DNA of 57,406 bases, from the IMG/VR virus record IMGVR_UViG_3300027668_000001, positions 1-57,406 of that record; one strand, written 5' to 3'. The notes below the pieces were generated by a model. It ran no database searches and had not been told where the DNA came from. It worked only from the letters and a program-made list of their open reading frames with translations. Numbering within the stretch: the first letter of the stretch is position 1; the number at the start of each line of letters is the position of its first letter. A program made the translations under genes and the position numbers. The stretch is from a virus. Below are positions 40,463-49,005 of this stretch, one piece after another.

Positions 40463-41937
40463 TAGATTATCTCCTCTGCTATTAAGTTCACTGTTGATCC
40501 ACTGTTTGTTGTTATAAAAGTGTATGTCACTCTGTCACTAATCAAAACAGCTGAAGGAGTACCTACAACAGATGATGGAAGAGTAAGTGTCAGAGCCACA
40601 CCTAAGTTGTAGTCAAATACTCTGTCATCAGTATGGCCTACCACATACATATGAGTTCCATCAGGCTTTATGAACACTGCTGTAGGGGCAGTTTCTTGAG
40701 AAGATACTGAGAATAACTGCAAGAAAGATGCTGTGGAGATATCGTAAGCTGTACTTAAATTGTACTCATTGATGTCATCCCCAACCTGACCCACCACATA
40801 CAACTTAGTGCCATCTTCTTTAAAGAAGAGGTTTTGAGGATTAGTATCTTGACCAGATACAGACATTGTTTTTGAGTAAACAGCAGTACTAATTTCCCAA
40901 GTTGTACTTAGATTGTATTCGTACACCGCATCATTAATAGAACCAAGAACGTACATCTTAGTACCATCGGATTTTAAGCTTATACCTTCTGGTCTACTGT
41001 CTTGGCTACCCGTGACAAATAGGTAAGAAGCACCATTAAAAAGTCCTGCCGAGGTAATATCCCACGCAACGCTTAATTCCCATTGTAACACCGAACCGCC
41101 GTATGAGTTACCTGAAGTGTACATCCTAGTACCATCTGACGAGAAGAATAAACCTCTATTTACTGTTTCTATTGATGATAAAGCTTTAGTTGATTTGTGA
41201 ATAATAGTAGAGACATCCCAAGCTGGACTTAGGCTATACTCAAAAATCGCATCATCAGTATCATCAAGAACGTACATCTTAGTACCATCTGGTTTGAAGA
41301 ATATTGCTTCAGCAGATGATACTGTAGAAGCAATGTTACCACTATTATTACTGTAAACAGCCTTAGAGATATCGAAACCATTTAGGTTAGCTGTCTTAAA
41401 TCTGTATTTCCACTCTGCAGTAGTTGGTACACTAGAAAAATTAACCGAAGTATTAGCTGTTAACGTCCCACTATCAAAGTAGTTATTAGTTCCTACATCT
41501 AAAGATGCGGAATTAGTTACTGATATCGTATTACCCATACCATTCCCATGAACGGTACAGTAATACCGCAAAGCCTCTGGAGCATTAGCTGCAACAGTGA
41601 GTGTAACTTTAGCATTTGCTGCTCCAGGAGTTCCAGTAACCACAACCCCAGTAGAGTATGAGCTACCGGCAGCGTCTTTAAAACGTAGTGGGTGTCCAGT
41701 GTTTGTACTATCAGACAGATCAAAGATGTAGATATATGTTCGAGATAATGTTAATTTAGGGTACACTATCGTGTTAAGGTAATACCTATTAGCTCCTCCG
41801 TAAGATCCAACAGTTACAGTATAAGTTGTAGTGACTGCAGTTCCTGCATCTGGGGCAGTTAATCTGGGGTTAAAAGGGGGAGCCGCTGGAGGTATACCAT
41901 CCTGCGAGATGACAACTAGTTCTGATTGTTTACTCAT
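40462..41937 (-). CDS. Tail fibre with beta-propeller repeats, paralogue 1 (491 aa)
   Basis: N-terminal region (about residues 60-150) has a cupredoxin-like feel (RYYCTVHGNGMGNTISV). Then five propeller-like repeats such as KPDGTKMYVLDDTDDAIFEYSLSPAWDVST and the shared C-terminal end. Paralogue of 37556-38755, with an extra N-terminal domain. Likely recognises a host receptor. Confidence 0.75.
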   Translation of the reverse strand: MSKQSELVVISQDGIPPAAPPFNPRLTAPDAGTAVTTTYTVTVGSYGGANRYYLNTIVYPKLTLSRTYIYIFDLSDSTNTGHPLRFKDAAGSSYSTGVVVTGTPGAANAKVTLTVAANAPEALRYYCTVHGNGMGNTISVTNSASLDVGTNNYFDSGTLTANTSVNFSSVPTTAEWKYRFKTANLNGFDISKAVYSNNSGNIASTVSSAEAIFFKPDGTKMYVLDDTDDAIFEYSLSPAWDVSTIIHKSTKALSSIETVNRGLFFSSDGTRMYTSGNSYGGSVLQWELSVAWDITSAGLFNGASYLFVTGSQDSRPEGISLKSDGTKMYVLGSINDAVYEYNLSTTWEISTAVYSKTMSVSGQDTNPQNLFFKEDGTKLYVVGQVGDDINEYNLSTAYDISTASFLQLFSVSSQETAPTAVFIKPDGTHMYVVGHTDDRVFDYNLGVALTLTLPSSVVGTPSAVLISDRVTYTFITTNSGSTVNLIAEEII

Positions 41938-42245
41938 TAGGTTTGCTCCAATACGCTTACGATCACATCACAGGAGGCAGCAGTGTTACTTGTTACAATC
42001 ACTGTGTCTGTGGTCTCTAAGATAACTTTACCATCTAGAACTGAAAGAGCTGCCCCAGAAGGTATAGGTGTTCCCTTGATAAGATATACACCTGAAATTT
42101 GAACATCTACATCTATTTGAGATGCAGTTTTATTAGCCAAGTTACACCCAATCATAACTGAAGTAGTTGCTGATGGGACTGTGTAAGTTGTAGTGGCACC
42201 TGTACCTACAGATGCACTTGTGTAATTTTTAAATGTGTTTGCCAT
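41937..42245 (-). CDS. Small structural protein (102 aa)
   Basis: Beta-rich protein (TYTVPSATTSVMIGCNLANKTASQIDVDVQISGVYLIKGTPIPSGAALSVLDGKVILETTDTVIV) of a kind repeatedly found next to fibre genes in marine phages. Probably a virion decoration or tail protein. No catalytic motif. Confidence 0.65.
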   Translation of the reverse strand: MANTFKNYTSASVGTGATTTYTVPSATTSVMIGCNLANKTASQIDVDVQISGVYLIKGTPIPSGAALSVLDGKVILETTDTVIVTSNTAASCDVIVSVLEQT

Positions 42246-42252
42246 TTTTGAT

Positions 42253-43581
42253 TTATCCCAATGCTATTGCTAAAGCTAACGAACTTGATTCTGCTGTGGA
42301 AAGGATAGTAGCTTTTGTATCCCCACCGAGTGTACCAGCATTAACATTTAAGTTGTCTACAAAAGTTTTTGTTACAACTGTAGCAGAAACGTCTGCATTT
42401 GTTGAGATACCATCTAGCTTACCACCATCTACAGAGACATCTCGTCCATCAAATGTAGAGTTGGTTAGAATAGCACCTGTCATAGTACCACCAGCTTTAG
42501 GTAGGGCTGCACCAGCCGCTGTACCTTGAGCCGCTGTGGCATAGTCAGAGGAGCTAAACGTTTTAACTTGTGAAGGATTAGCCAGCTCACTGTCCATCAA
42601 AGCACCAGCAGCAGTAACATTAGCAGTGTCTGTGACATCAGCAGATGCTTCAATGCCTGACATCTTAGTGTTTAAAGCTGTTGTGTACGATGCAGTGGTT
42701 GCATCAAGTATGGCAGTGTATGCTTGAACATTTGTTCCAATTGCCAAGCCAAGGTTTGTACGAGATGTTGACACATTGGTAACATCAGATAAGTTGTCAG
42801 CAGCAATTAGTGCTCCACTCAGTGAGGCATAGGCTGCAACCCATATTGATCCTGTGTATACTTTCATAATATTGCTTACTGTATTATAATATAAGGCACC
42901 AGCAACTAAGGCATTACCATCGTTATCTAGTGTAGGATCAGTTGTTTTAGTTCCAAGGAAGCGGTCATCAAAATTATCTAATGCTTCGAGAGCAGCATCC
43001 TTAGCCGCTTCAGACGCAGTAGCAGATATTGCACTAGCTGATGCAGATGATGCCGATTCAGTTGCCTTAGTCGCAGCAGTTGTTGCCGAACCACTCGCCG
43101 CTGTTGCAGATCCAGCTGCTAGGCCAGCTTGAGTTGTTGCAGTTGTTGCAGAAGTGCTTGCATTGTTTGCTTGCACAGTTGCCAATCCAACTTGTGTAGT
43201 TGCTAAGCCAACTTGTGTAGTTGCTAAGCCAACCTGATTAGTTGCCAGAGTGACTTGATTAGCTGCTAAAGTAACTTGTGCAGCACCATTAGTTGTTGCT
43301 AGGCCAGCTTGAGTTGTTGCGGTTGCTGCAGAGTTATTAGCTGCTGTCGCAGATGCTAACGCATCAGAAGCTTTAGTTGTTGCGGTTGCCGCTGAAGTAG
43401 CAGCACTTGTTTTGGACGCATCTGCATCATTCTGACTAACAAGAGCAGCCGCTGCCGAAACAGCAGCAGCTAAAGCATTTGTAGCAGATTCACTTATAGC
43501 AATTGCAGTGTCTTGCCCTGTGTCAAAACTACCACCATCATCTACAGGGGTCACTTGATTCCCTTGGTCTCTAAATCCCAT
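42253..43581 (-). CDS. Tail fibre with Ala/Thr coiled-coil repeats (442 aa)
   Basis: Residues about 25-200 consist of Ala, Ser and Thr repeats, including tandem QVGLATT units, expected to form a trimeric coiled shaft. A conserved segment DDRFLGTKTTDPTLDNDGNALVAGALYYNTVSNIMKVYTGSIW follows, known from phage fibres. The distal part has further repeats. Directly follows the adaptor gene, so it is the best candidate for the tail-proximal fibre. Confidence 0.8.
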   Translation of the reverse strand: MGFRDQGNQVTPVDDGGSFDTGQDTAIAISESATNALAAAVSAAAALVSQNDADASKTSAATSAATATTKASDALASATAANNSAATATTQAGLATTNGAAQVTLAANQVTLATNQVGLATTQVGLATTQVGLATVQANNASTSATTATTQAGLAAGSATAASGSATTAATKATESASSASASAISATASEAAKDAALEALDNFDDRFLGTKTTDPTLDNDGNALVAGALYYNTVSNIMKVYTGSIWVAAYASLSGALIAADNLSDVTNVSTSRTNLGLAIGTNVQAYTAILDATTASYTTALNTKMSGIEASADVTDTANVTAAGALMDSELANPSQVKTFSSSDYATAAQGTAAGAALPKAGGTMTGAILTNSTFDGRDVSVDGGKLDGISTNADVSATVVTKTFVDNLNVNAGTLGGDTKATILSTAESSSLALAIALG

Positions 43582-43590
43582 AGTACCCTC

Positions 43591-44487
43591 CTAGAGTAAA
43601 TCACTATACGCGAATGACATTGAGAGGTTACCACCCCTGTTCCTTCGTGCTTTTTCTTCTTTATTTAATTCTAATACTTCTTGATCAAAGAGTAATTGGT
43701 ACTTCTGTATTTCTTCATTATCATTTAAATAGATAGAAGTTTCTAACAGTGATCCAAATAAGACAATCCTTTCATTCTCATCTCTTAGCCAATGGGGTGC
43801 CTCTTGGCCTATCCAGTATGTTGAATTTTCAGCTAACCGAGTATTGAAAAAGGCTTCTGTTTTATTTGCAGCAGCAGAGTAAGTAGTTGCTGTGCCTCCA
43901 ATATTCAGAGTTCCTAATCCTGCTTTCCAATTCAGATAAGTACCTGAGTATGTTGCATCTAGGGCAGCTAATCTTCGATAGTAATGTAACTCTATTACAT
44001 CACCACGACTGAAGTTACCATGTAATTTTATCTCATTGCCAATTCGAGTAAAGAAGTAGTAATCCCTTGAGCTACTAAGTCTATCATTAAATGTTCGTAT
44101 GTCTACTCTTTCATTGTAAACAATACCTGGATTTTTAGAAGTAGTGTCTGCATTTCTGATATACATAATTTCAATCAGATCAGCAGGTACAGTCATAGAG
44201 AGCACCTGACCACCAGCCCAAAAAGAACTGGGGGATATGTCTGGGGTTACACCAGAAGCTGAGGCTGCGGTTATCTCTGCCTGAGTACCATTAATATCAT
44301 AAAGCCTAGTAACCTCTAGTGGCGGCACACGTAGAGTTCTGTAAGCTTTATCTGCTGCGTAATTAAAACACCGTGTTACCACCGAGTTAGACAAAACAGA
44401 AACATCCCTGTTCGCCCAGGACCGAATCAATCCTGCGTTATCACCAGTGAAGTCACCAGATCCTACAAATTCTACGTATGTTGCCAT
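43591..44487 (-). CDS. Head-tail adaptor, SU10-type (298 aa)
   Basis: N-terminal half, with VVTRCFNYAADKAYRTLRVPPLEV, FWAGGQVLSMTVPADLIEIMYIRN and YFFTRIGNEIKLHG, fits phage adaptor / tail tubular A-type proteins of short-tailed phages. C-terminal helices (YLNDNEEIQKYQLLFDQEVLELNKEEKARRN) complete the fold. Lies downstream of capsid, before the fibres, as in related phages. Confidence 0.75.
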   Translation of the reverse strand: MATYVEFVGSGDFTGDNAGLIRSWANRDVSVLSNSVVTRCFNYAADKAYRTLRVPPLEVTRLYDINGTQAEITAASASGVTPDISPSSFWAGGQVLSMTVPADLIEIMYIRNADTTSKNPGIVYNERVDIRTFNDRLSSSRDYYFFTRIGNEIKLHGNFSRGDVIELHYYRRLAALDATYSGTYLNWKAGLGTLNIGGTATTYSAAANKTEAFFNTRLAENSTYWIGQEAPHWLRDENERIVLFGSLLETSIYLNDNEEIQKYQLLFDQEVLELNKEEKARRNRGGNLSMSFAYSDLL

Positions 44488-44498
44488 CTTAAATCTCC

Positions 44499-44834
44499 TT
44501 AATAAGACATGAGGTGGGAGTAGTTTTGCTTAAAGATAATCATAAATTTAGCCATCATATCCTTATCTTTCATCGTTGCCGAATCATGCAAATCAATACC
44601 CCATTTGTTTTTTATTTCAATGGCTACTATGTCAGGGACTGTAGCAAACTTTTTAAACCCTAAGTCTTTTTTATTAAACCCACTGTCTAAAAGATCACGA
44701 TCCCTCTTAGCCTGCTCTAGGAAAGGCTTCTCATCCTGATACATTTTCCATTGACTAGATCCATCATCTTCACATTGAATAGAACCTTGAATAGTATTAT
44801 GTTCTGTACTAGGTGTTACATCCCATCGTGCCAT
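44499..44834 (-). CDS. Hypothetical structural-region protein (111 aa)
   Basis: Polar, lysine- and aspartate-rich, with the segment SQWKMYQDEKPFLEQAKRDRDLLDSG. Similar small proteins often lie between capsid and adaptor genes in marine podophages. Function unknown. Confidence 0.65.
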   Translation of the reverse strand: MARWDVTPSTEHNTIQGSIQCEDDGSSQWKMYQDEKPFLEQAKRDRDLLDSGFNKKDLGFKKFATVPDIVAIEIKNKWGIDLHDSATMKDKDMMAKFMIIFKQNYSHLMSY

Positions 44835-44849
44835 GTACTCTTCCTCTTA

Positions 44850-45080
44850 TTAAATTGCAATCTTTACAAACCGACCAGACTTACCGATATACCCTAAGGA
44901 TGGGCCAGTAATAGCCACGTTGGCTGTAGAGTGTATGAAAAATGCTTTGTCTATTTGATATCCACCTGAACCAACTGCAGATGTTGTCCAAGCGCATCGG
45001 TCTGCTGGGAGATGTAATATATCCCCAACTAAATTATTTGAGAGTGTGTTTGCTGGGAGTGTCCCTTGAATCACCATCAT
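44850..45080 (-). CDS. Small structural protein downstream of capsid (76 aa)
   Basis: Beta-rich with little charge (VGDILHLPADRCAWTTSAVGSGGYQIDKAFF, ITGPSLGYIGKSGRFVKIAI). Could be a capsid decoration protein by size and place. SD AGGAGG upstream of the ATG at 45080. Confidence 0.6.
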   Translation of the reverse strand: MMVIQGTLPANTLSNNLVGDILHLPADRCAWTTSAVGSGGYQIDKAFFIHSTANVAITGPSLGYIGKSGRFVKIAI

Positions 45081-45101
45081 GTTCTATACCTCCTAATAGA
45101 A

Positions 45102-45136
45102 TAAAAATAGGGAAGGAGAAATAATCTCCCTCCCCT
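45102..45136 (-). terminator. Intrinsic terminator after the capsid gene (minus)
   Basis: Read on the minus strand: GGGGAGGGAGA, loop TTAT, TTCTCCTTCCC, then TATTTTTATT. It lies 8 bases after the capsid stop, and probably trims or lowers read-through into the tail genes. Confidence 0.8.
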
Positions 45137-45144
45137 TAATGTAT

Positions 45145-46215
45145 TTACTGAAGTCCGTAAACTGCACCGCAGCCTTTTGGATTCTTAACTTCAAAAGACC
45201 ACTCTTCGACAAACATGCCAACAGTCGAGTCACCTTTCTGACCAACTTCTACTTCCTGCATTGGACGCAATGTTGCCATTGCAAACCACTGTGGGTCATA
45301 GATTAATGCGCAAGAGTCTGCAGTACTAAACTGTGTTGTTGTAGCGTCAGTAGTTGTATGTGCAAGGCCCATGATGTAGTTTGGAACTACCATCAAGTCA
45401 CCAAAGTCTGACATATAAACGTCTACTGATTGACGCAGCTTACCATCTTCATCGATATTCCGGCGAACACCTGTGTCACTGACCATGAGGTCAGAGAAGT
45501 CACGGCGAAGCTTTGGAGAAACCATGATACGGGTAGCTGAACCACCATTCTCATAGATCTTCTGCATAACACCATCGATGTCTGTGAGAGCCAAAGCAAC
45601 CTTTGTTTTTGCAGCAGCAACATCAATTACAGTTAGACCTGTGTTTGGTGCGGCTACGGCAGTGAAAGAGCCTTTAAAGACGCAAGTGTCACCACTGTTT
45701 ATGAATGCCTGATAACCAGCAGATTGACGAGCACCAGTAGTAGTCTGCTTGTTGTATGTGTTTACAAGATCAAACTCCATGTCACGGCGCATTTCTGTGC
45801 CACGCTTTTTCAACTGATATGCATACTCATCTGCTACACCAGCTTGATCGATTGCACGGCGAGATCCGGATACGGAAATCACTTTGCTGTTGATCTGAGT
45901 GTAGTTACCCAAGCGGGTCCGGAATGGGCCGACAGTTGTAGAAGCTGCACCATCACCAGCAGCAGGTGCAGTACCAGCCGCTAAGAAGTCTGCGCCTTCA
46001 GCTACACGAGAGTTACCTGGAGCTGTGAGCTCATCGGTCTGCCATTCGTGATAGATGTTAGTTGCTTTTGATTTGCCGATTGAAGACAAGAAAGGAGTCT
46101 CGTCACGTGTGATCATCGAAATGAAATTCGCTAGATCTTCACGGTTAGATACGTCTTTACCTGTGCCTGTAGCTCCACGAGCTGTTGTAATATTACGACC
46201 ACCTGTAGTTGCCAT
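45145..46215 (-). CDS. Major capsid protein, SU10/DUF5309-type (356 aa)
   Basis: HK97-fold capsid of the SU10 group: NREDLANFISMITRDETPFLSSIGKSKATNIYHEWQTDELTAPG near the N-terminus, then GNYTQINSKVISVSGSRRAIDQAGVADEYAYQLKKRGTEMRRDMEF, as in the family. The C-terminus has WSFEVKNPKGCGAVYGLQ. Placed right after the scaffold gene and followed by a terminator, consistent with very high expression. Confidence 0.9.
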   Translation of the reverse strand: MATTGGRNITTARGATGTGKDVSNREDLANFISMITRDETPFLSSIGKSKATNIYHEWQTDELTAPGNSRVAEGADFLAAGTAPAAGDGAASTTVGPFRTRLGNYTQINSKVISVSGSRRAIDQAGVADEYAYQLKKRGTEMRRDMEFDLVNTYNKQTTTGARQSAGYQAFINSGDTCVFKGSFTAVAAPNTGLTVIDVAAAKTKVALALTDIDGVMQKIYENGGSATRIMVSPKLRRDFSDLMVSDTGVRRNIDEDGKLRQSVDVYMSDFGDLMVVPNYIMGLAHTTTDATTTQFSTADSCALIYDPQWFAMATLRPMQEVEVGQKGDSTVGMFVEEWSFEVKNPKGCGAVYGLQ

Positions 46216-46241
46216 TTTTAAAATCCTCCTAGGATATTATA

Positions 46242-47333
46242 TTATTTAGTTAGAGAGTTGGAGGCGTATTGACGAAGGAAGTCCATTTGGTCATCTTTAG
46301 ATGAACCTTCTTTAAATGCACGAGCCTTCACCATCTTTTCTTTATCAGCTGCCTTTTTATTAGCAGCCGCTGGTTTCTTAGTTGGAACCTTCTTAGTTGG
46401 AACATCCTTGCGCTTTGCAGCACCTTTATTAATTCCATTCTTTAAACGGCGATAGTCATCAATGAATTTTACAACACTGGGATCTATAACCGAATTTAAA
46501 AGTTCGTCTGCAATACCATTCTCAAGAGCGAACTCTCGAATTTCAACTGCAACCTTTTCGCTAAAGTCGGGGATCATTTGTGGGATTACTTCTTGGAAGT
46601 GTTGCATCTTTGATGTAAACTCTTCTTGTTGAAGTTTTGATTTCTGTTCTTCAACAGTCTTCAAAAGATTCTCACGTGTGTTACGTGCAGCCCAGTATTT
46701 CTGCTGTGCTTGTTCACGCTTGTCTTTGAGATCACTTAGTTCGTAAGTGTCTCCATTCTCCCTAGCTTCTTTGATTTGGGCTTCAACATCATGGTATTCC
46801 TTAGCCAGTTTCTGTTCGTCCACTGTTAGCATTGCATTAGTAGCATCTGACATTTTTGAAATTTCAGATAGCTTAGCAACACGTTCTTCATCAATGGCCT
46901 TACGCGCCTCTCCGAGTTCACGACCCTTTTTAGAGAGTGAAGCATCTGTCTGATAGCCTTTAAGCAGATCAGCAAATGAGACTTCCATTTCTTCCCCATC
47001 AATCTTGACAGAGACCTTGGCATCTAAATCTAAATCATCAACAGTAAACACATTAGCTTCTTGGGTAGGGGCATCAGCGCCATCCTCATCTCCTGTCTCT
47101 TCTGCATCTTCCTCAGACTCTTCATCGCTAACGGCGGCATCTGCTACATCTGGGTCTTCCTCAGCAGTTGCCTCCGGATCCTCGTACTCGATCTCCTCTT
47201 CTGGTAGCGGTACAGAATCATCCCGAAGAAATTCGGTATTAGACAGTACGGCATCTAGGAGCTCTTGTTCGTTTGGACCAGCAGAACTGGGAACATCATC
47301 CTTTGTGGGTAGAGATTCAATTTGTTCTGACAT
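46242..47333 (-). CDS. Capsid scaffolding protein (363 aa)
   Basis: Extremely acidic N-terminal third (Glu/Asp runs), a long charged coiled-coil region (about residues 140-250) and a basic Lys-rich C-terminus (KRKDVPTKKVPTKKPAAANKKAADKEK), the usual layout of podovirus scaffolds. Directly upstream of the capsid gene. Confidence 0.85.
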   Translation of the reverse strand: MSEQIESLPTKDDVPSSAGPNEQELLDAVLSNTEFLRDDSVPLPEEEIEYEDPEATAEEDPDVADAAVSDEESEEDAEETGDEDGADAPTQEANVFTVDDLDLDAKVSVKIDGEEMEVSFADLLKGYQTDASLSKKGRELGEARKAIDEERVAKLSEISKMSDATNAMLTVDEQKLAKEYHDVEAQIKEARENGDTYELSDLKDKREQAQQKYWAARNTRENLLKTVEEQKSKLQQEEFTSKMQHFQEVIPQMIPDFSEKVAVEIREFALENGIADELLNSVIDPSVVKFIDDYRRLKNGINKGAAKRKDVPTKKVPTKKPAAANKKAADKEKMVKARAFKEGSSKDDQMDFLRQYASNSLTK

Positions 47334-47339
47334 GTTTTA

Positions 47340-47546
47340 TTATCCTTTCTTTTTAACCGCAGGCTTAATAACCTTTGGTATGGATGTTTCTTTCTTAACG
47401 TCATATCGACTTATTAGGTCATACATCGCTACGAGTTGATTTGAATTTAGTTTAGCTTTACCTGGAGATCGCATAGAATCGTACTCCAACAAGTTAATCA
47501 TACTCTTTAGATTAGCCACTAATTCTTCATAATCAATTTTATTCAT
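47340..47546 (-). CDS. Hypothetical protein (68 aa)
   Basis: Helical protein with a basic C-terminus (KVIKPAVKKKG). ATG overlaps the stop of the upstream gene. No family recognised. Location before the scaffold suggests a head-assembly function. Confidence 0.6.
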   Translation of the reverse strand: MNKIDYEELVANLKSMINLLEYDSMRSPGKAKLNSNQLVAMYDLISRYDVKKETSIPKVIKPAVKKKG

Positions 47547-47845
47547 TCTGTGTTGTCCTCAATGTATGGTACATTTTTTCCGTAGGTTTCAAAGTTAATT
47601 AGTTTTTGTTTAACATCCCCCAGAGAGAGGGCAGAGTTATAGATGAACTCTCTTGTCTTAACTTCATGTGGATCTGTTCCTAACCATGCGGTAAAGTACT
47701 GTACTAGTATTTCTCCGTAAGCTTCGTTGAAAAAACTTTCACGTTGCTCAGAGGAGAATTGCGCACGTACCAGTGCTTCTTTTGCTTGTAGATCCGGATG
47801 TATACCTTTCAGTCCCTTCTCGGCTGCGGCTTTATATTTATCCAT
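47543..47845 (-). CDS. Hypothetical protein (100 aa)
   Basis: Helix-rich, with LKGIHPDLQAKEALVRAQFSSEQRESFFNEAYGEILVQYF. Not recognised. Part of the compact block of small genes upstream of the scaffold. Confidence 0.6.
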   Translation of the reverse strand: MDKYKAAAEKGLKGIHPDLQAKEALVRAQFSSEQRESFFNEAYGEILVQYFTAWLGTDPHEVKTREFIYNSALSLGDVKQKLINFETYGKNVPYIEDNTE

Positions 47846-47857
47846 TATGTTTCCTTT

Positions 47858-48082
47858 TTAAGTTCTTTTCTTACCTGACGCTGTTGTAGACCATTTTACT
47901 TTCTTAGGTCCAGTCTTCTTAGCTGCTTCCTTTTTAGTTATCTTTGAAGCTACGCTCTTTGGGCGGCAGGCTGGGTATGCACGTTTAGGTTTTCCCTTTG
48001 CACTCTTACGACCACAGGGCTTTCCAGTTTTTACATCTACCCACTCTTCCCCAAACCACTTACCTAAACCACCTTTATTCAT
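47858..48082 (-). CDS. Small basic conserved phage protein (74 aa)
   Basis: Opening KGGLGKWFGEEWVDVKTGKPCGR and YPACRPKSVASKITKKEAAKK match a short basic protein widespread in marine phages. Role unknown; charge suggests DNA or RNA association inside the head. ATG overlaps the stop of the next upstream gene. Confidence 0.75.
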   Translation of the reverse strand: MNKGGLGKWFGEEWVDVKTGKPCGRKSAKGKPKRAYPACRPKSVASKITKKEAAKKTGPKKVKWSTTASGKKRT

Positions 48083-48255
48083 GACTTAGATACTCTGTTG
48101 TCTGGGCCACTCCAACCACCACCACGTTTCTTGTACTCCTTAGAAGCCCAAGCATTTGCGTATGCGGATGGATATACTTTAAATTTCTTCTTTGCTGCAG
48201 ATTTAACTCTGGACCAAAGGGCTGGGTTATTTGGTTTAGGTGATTTTGCTGCCAT
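48079..48255 (-). CDS. Small basic conserved phage protein (58 aa)
   Basis: Core PALWSRVKSAAKKKFKVYPSAYANAWASKEYKKRGGGW is a widespread short phage pattern (DUF5872-like in my memory; the label is uncertain). Start 48255 sits in a TAATG overlap with the upstream stop and has AAGGTG as SD. Confidence 0.75.
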   Translation of the reverse strand: MAAKSPKPNNPALWSRVKSAAKKKFKVYPSAYANAWASKEYKKRGGGWSGPDNRVSKS

Positions 48256-48545
48256 TACCATTTCACCTTGTCGGCCCAATACGCAGCAGACATCTTACCT
48301 TTTGATATGTTCCTACCATGACGAGCTTTAAAGCTGGCACGTTTAGCTTTCATCTTATCAGACTCTCCCGCTTTAGGTGAACCCGCTGTGGATGCACCCT
48401 GTTCTCCAAACCGTATAGTCTTAATTGTTTCACCTTCTTTGGCAACAACAACATGTGACTTGGTTGCATGTGATGGGGTACGCTTAGGTTTATTATAACC
48501 TGATACACCCGCATTGGTTAATCTTGAATCTTTCTTCTTTGGCAT
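48255..48545 (-). CDS. Basic conserved phage protein (96 aa)
   Basis: Contains the patterns NKPKRTPSHATKSHVVVAKEGETIKTIRFGEQG and GKMSAAYWADKVKW, found beside the two smaller basic proteins in many marine phages. Strongly basic. Could be packaged with DNA; that is inference. SD AGGAGG is present upstream. Confidence 0.75.
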   Translation of the reverse strand: MPKKKDSRLTNAGVSGYNKPKRTPSHATKSHVVVAKEGETIKTIRFGEQGASTAGSPKAGESDKMKAKRASFKARHGRNISKGKMSAAYWADKVKW

Positions 48546-48554
48546 ACTACCTCC

Positions 48555-49004
48555 TTACAATGGGTTATCCACAAGTGAATCATAGGCTTTCCAGATATCA
48601 TCAACCTCTGTCTTTAAGGTGTTTATAGAATCATCTAACCCATCAGTTATTGTAGTACTCTTTTCAACTTGAGATCTTAGATCCAGCAAAACTTTCTGCT
48701 GCTCTAGGATGTTTTTCATCTGCGTACTAATTGTTGACAGTCTTGTGTTAAGACCCCTAACATCATTGTCTTGAACTGCTTGTTCCAATGCTTGTAAACG
48801 AGATCCTAATTCTCCAGCCTTCTCATCAAATGCTCCTGACTTAGAGACTACAGTTCTAATACCTGACTCTACTGCATAGAACCTTTGAAGTGTATCATAG
48901 CCATAGTATATGCCACCTGATAGTGAACCTAGTAGTGGTAGGGCGGCAGCTAAGTACCAACCCTTGAATGTGAAACCACCAACCTTTAACTCTGTATCTT
49001 CCAT
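48555..49004 (-). CDS. Single-TM coiled-coil protein, spanin-like candidate (149 aa)
   Basis: One transmembrane helix near residues 15-35 (GWYLAAALPLLGSLSGGIYYGY) then a long coiled-coil region to about residue 140. This topology fits an inner-membrane spanin or a membrane-anchored virion factor. No diagnostic motif. Confidence 0.55.
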   Translation of the reverse strand: MEDTELKVGGFTFKGWYLAAALPLLGSLSGGIYYGYDTLQRFYAVESGIRTVVSKSGAFDEKAGELGSRLQALEQAVQDNDVRGLNTRLSTISTQMKNILEQQKVLLDLRSQVEKSTTITDGLDDSINTLKTEVDDIWKAYDSLVDNPL

Positions 49005-49005
49005 A

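Noticed and set aside
42253-43581. Tandem repeats as a CRISPR or regulatory array
   Set aside because: The repeats are in frame and encode QVGLATT-type fibre-shaft units; no spacers are present.
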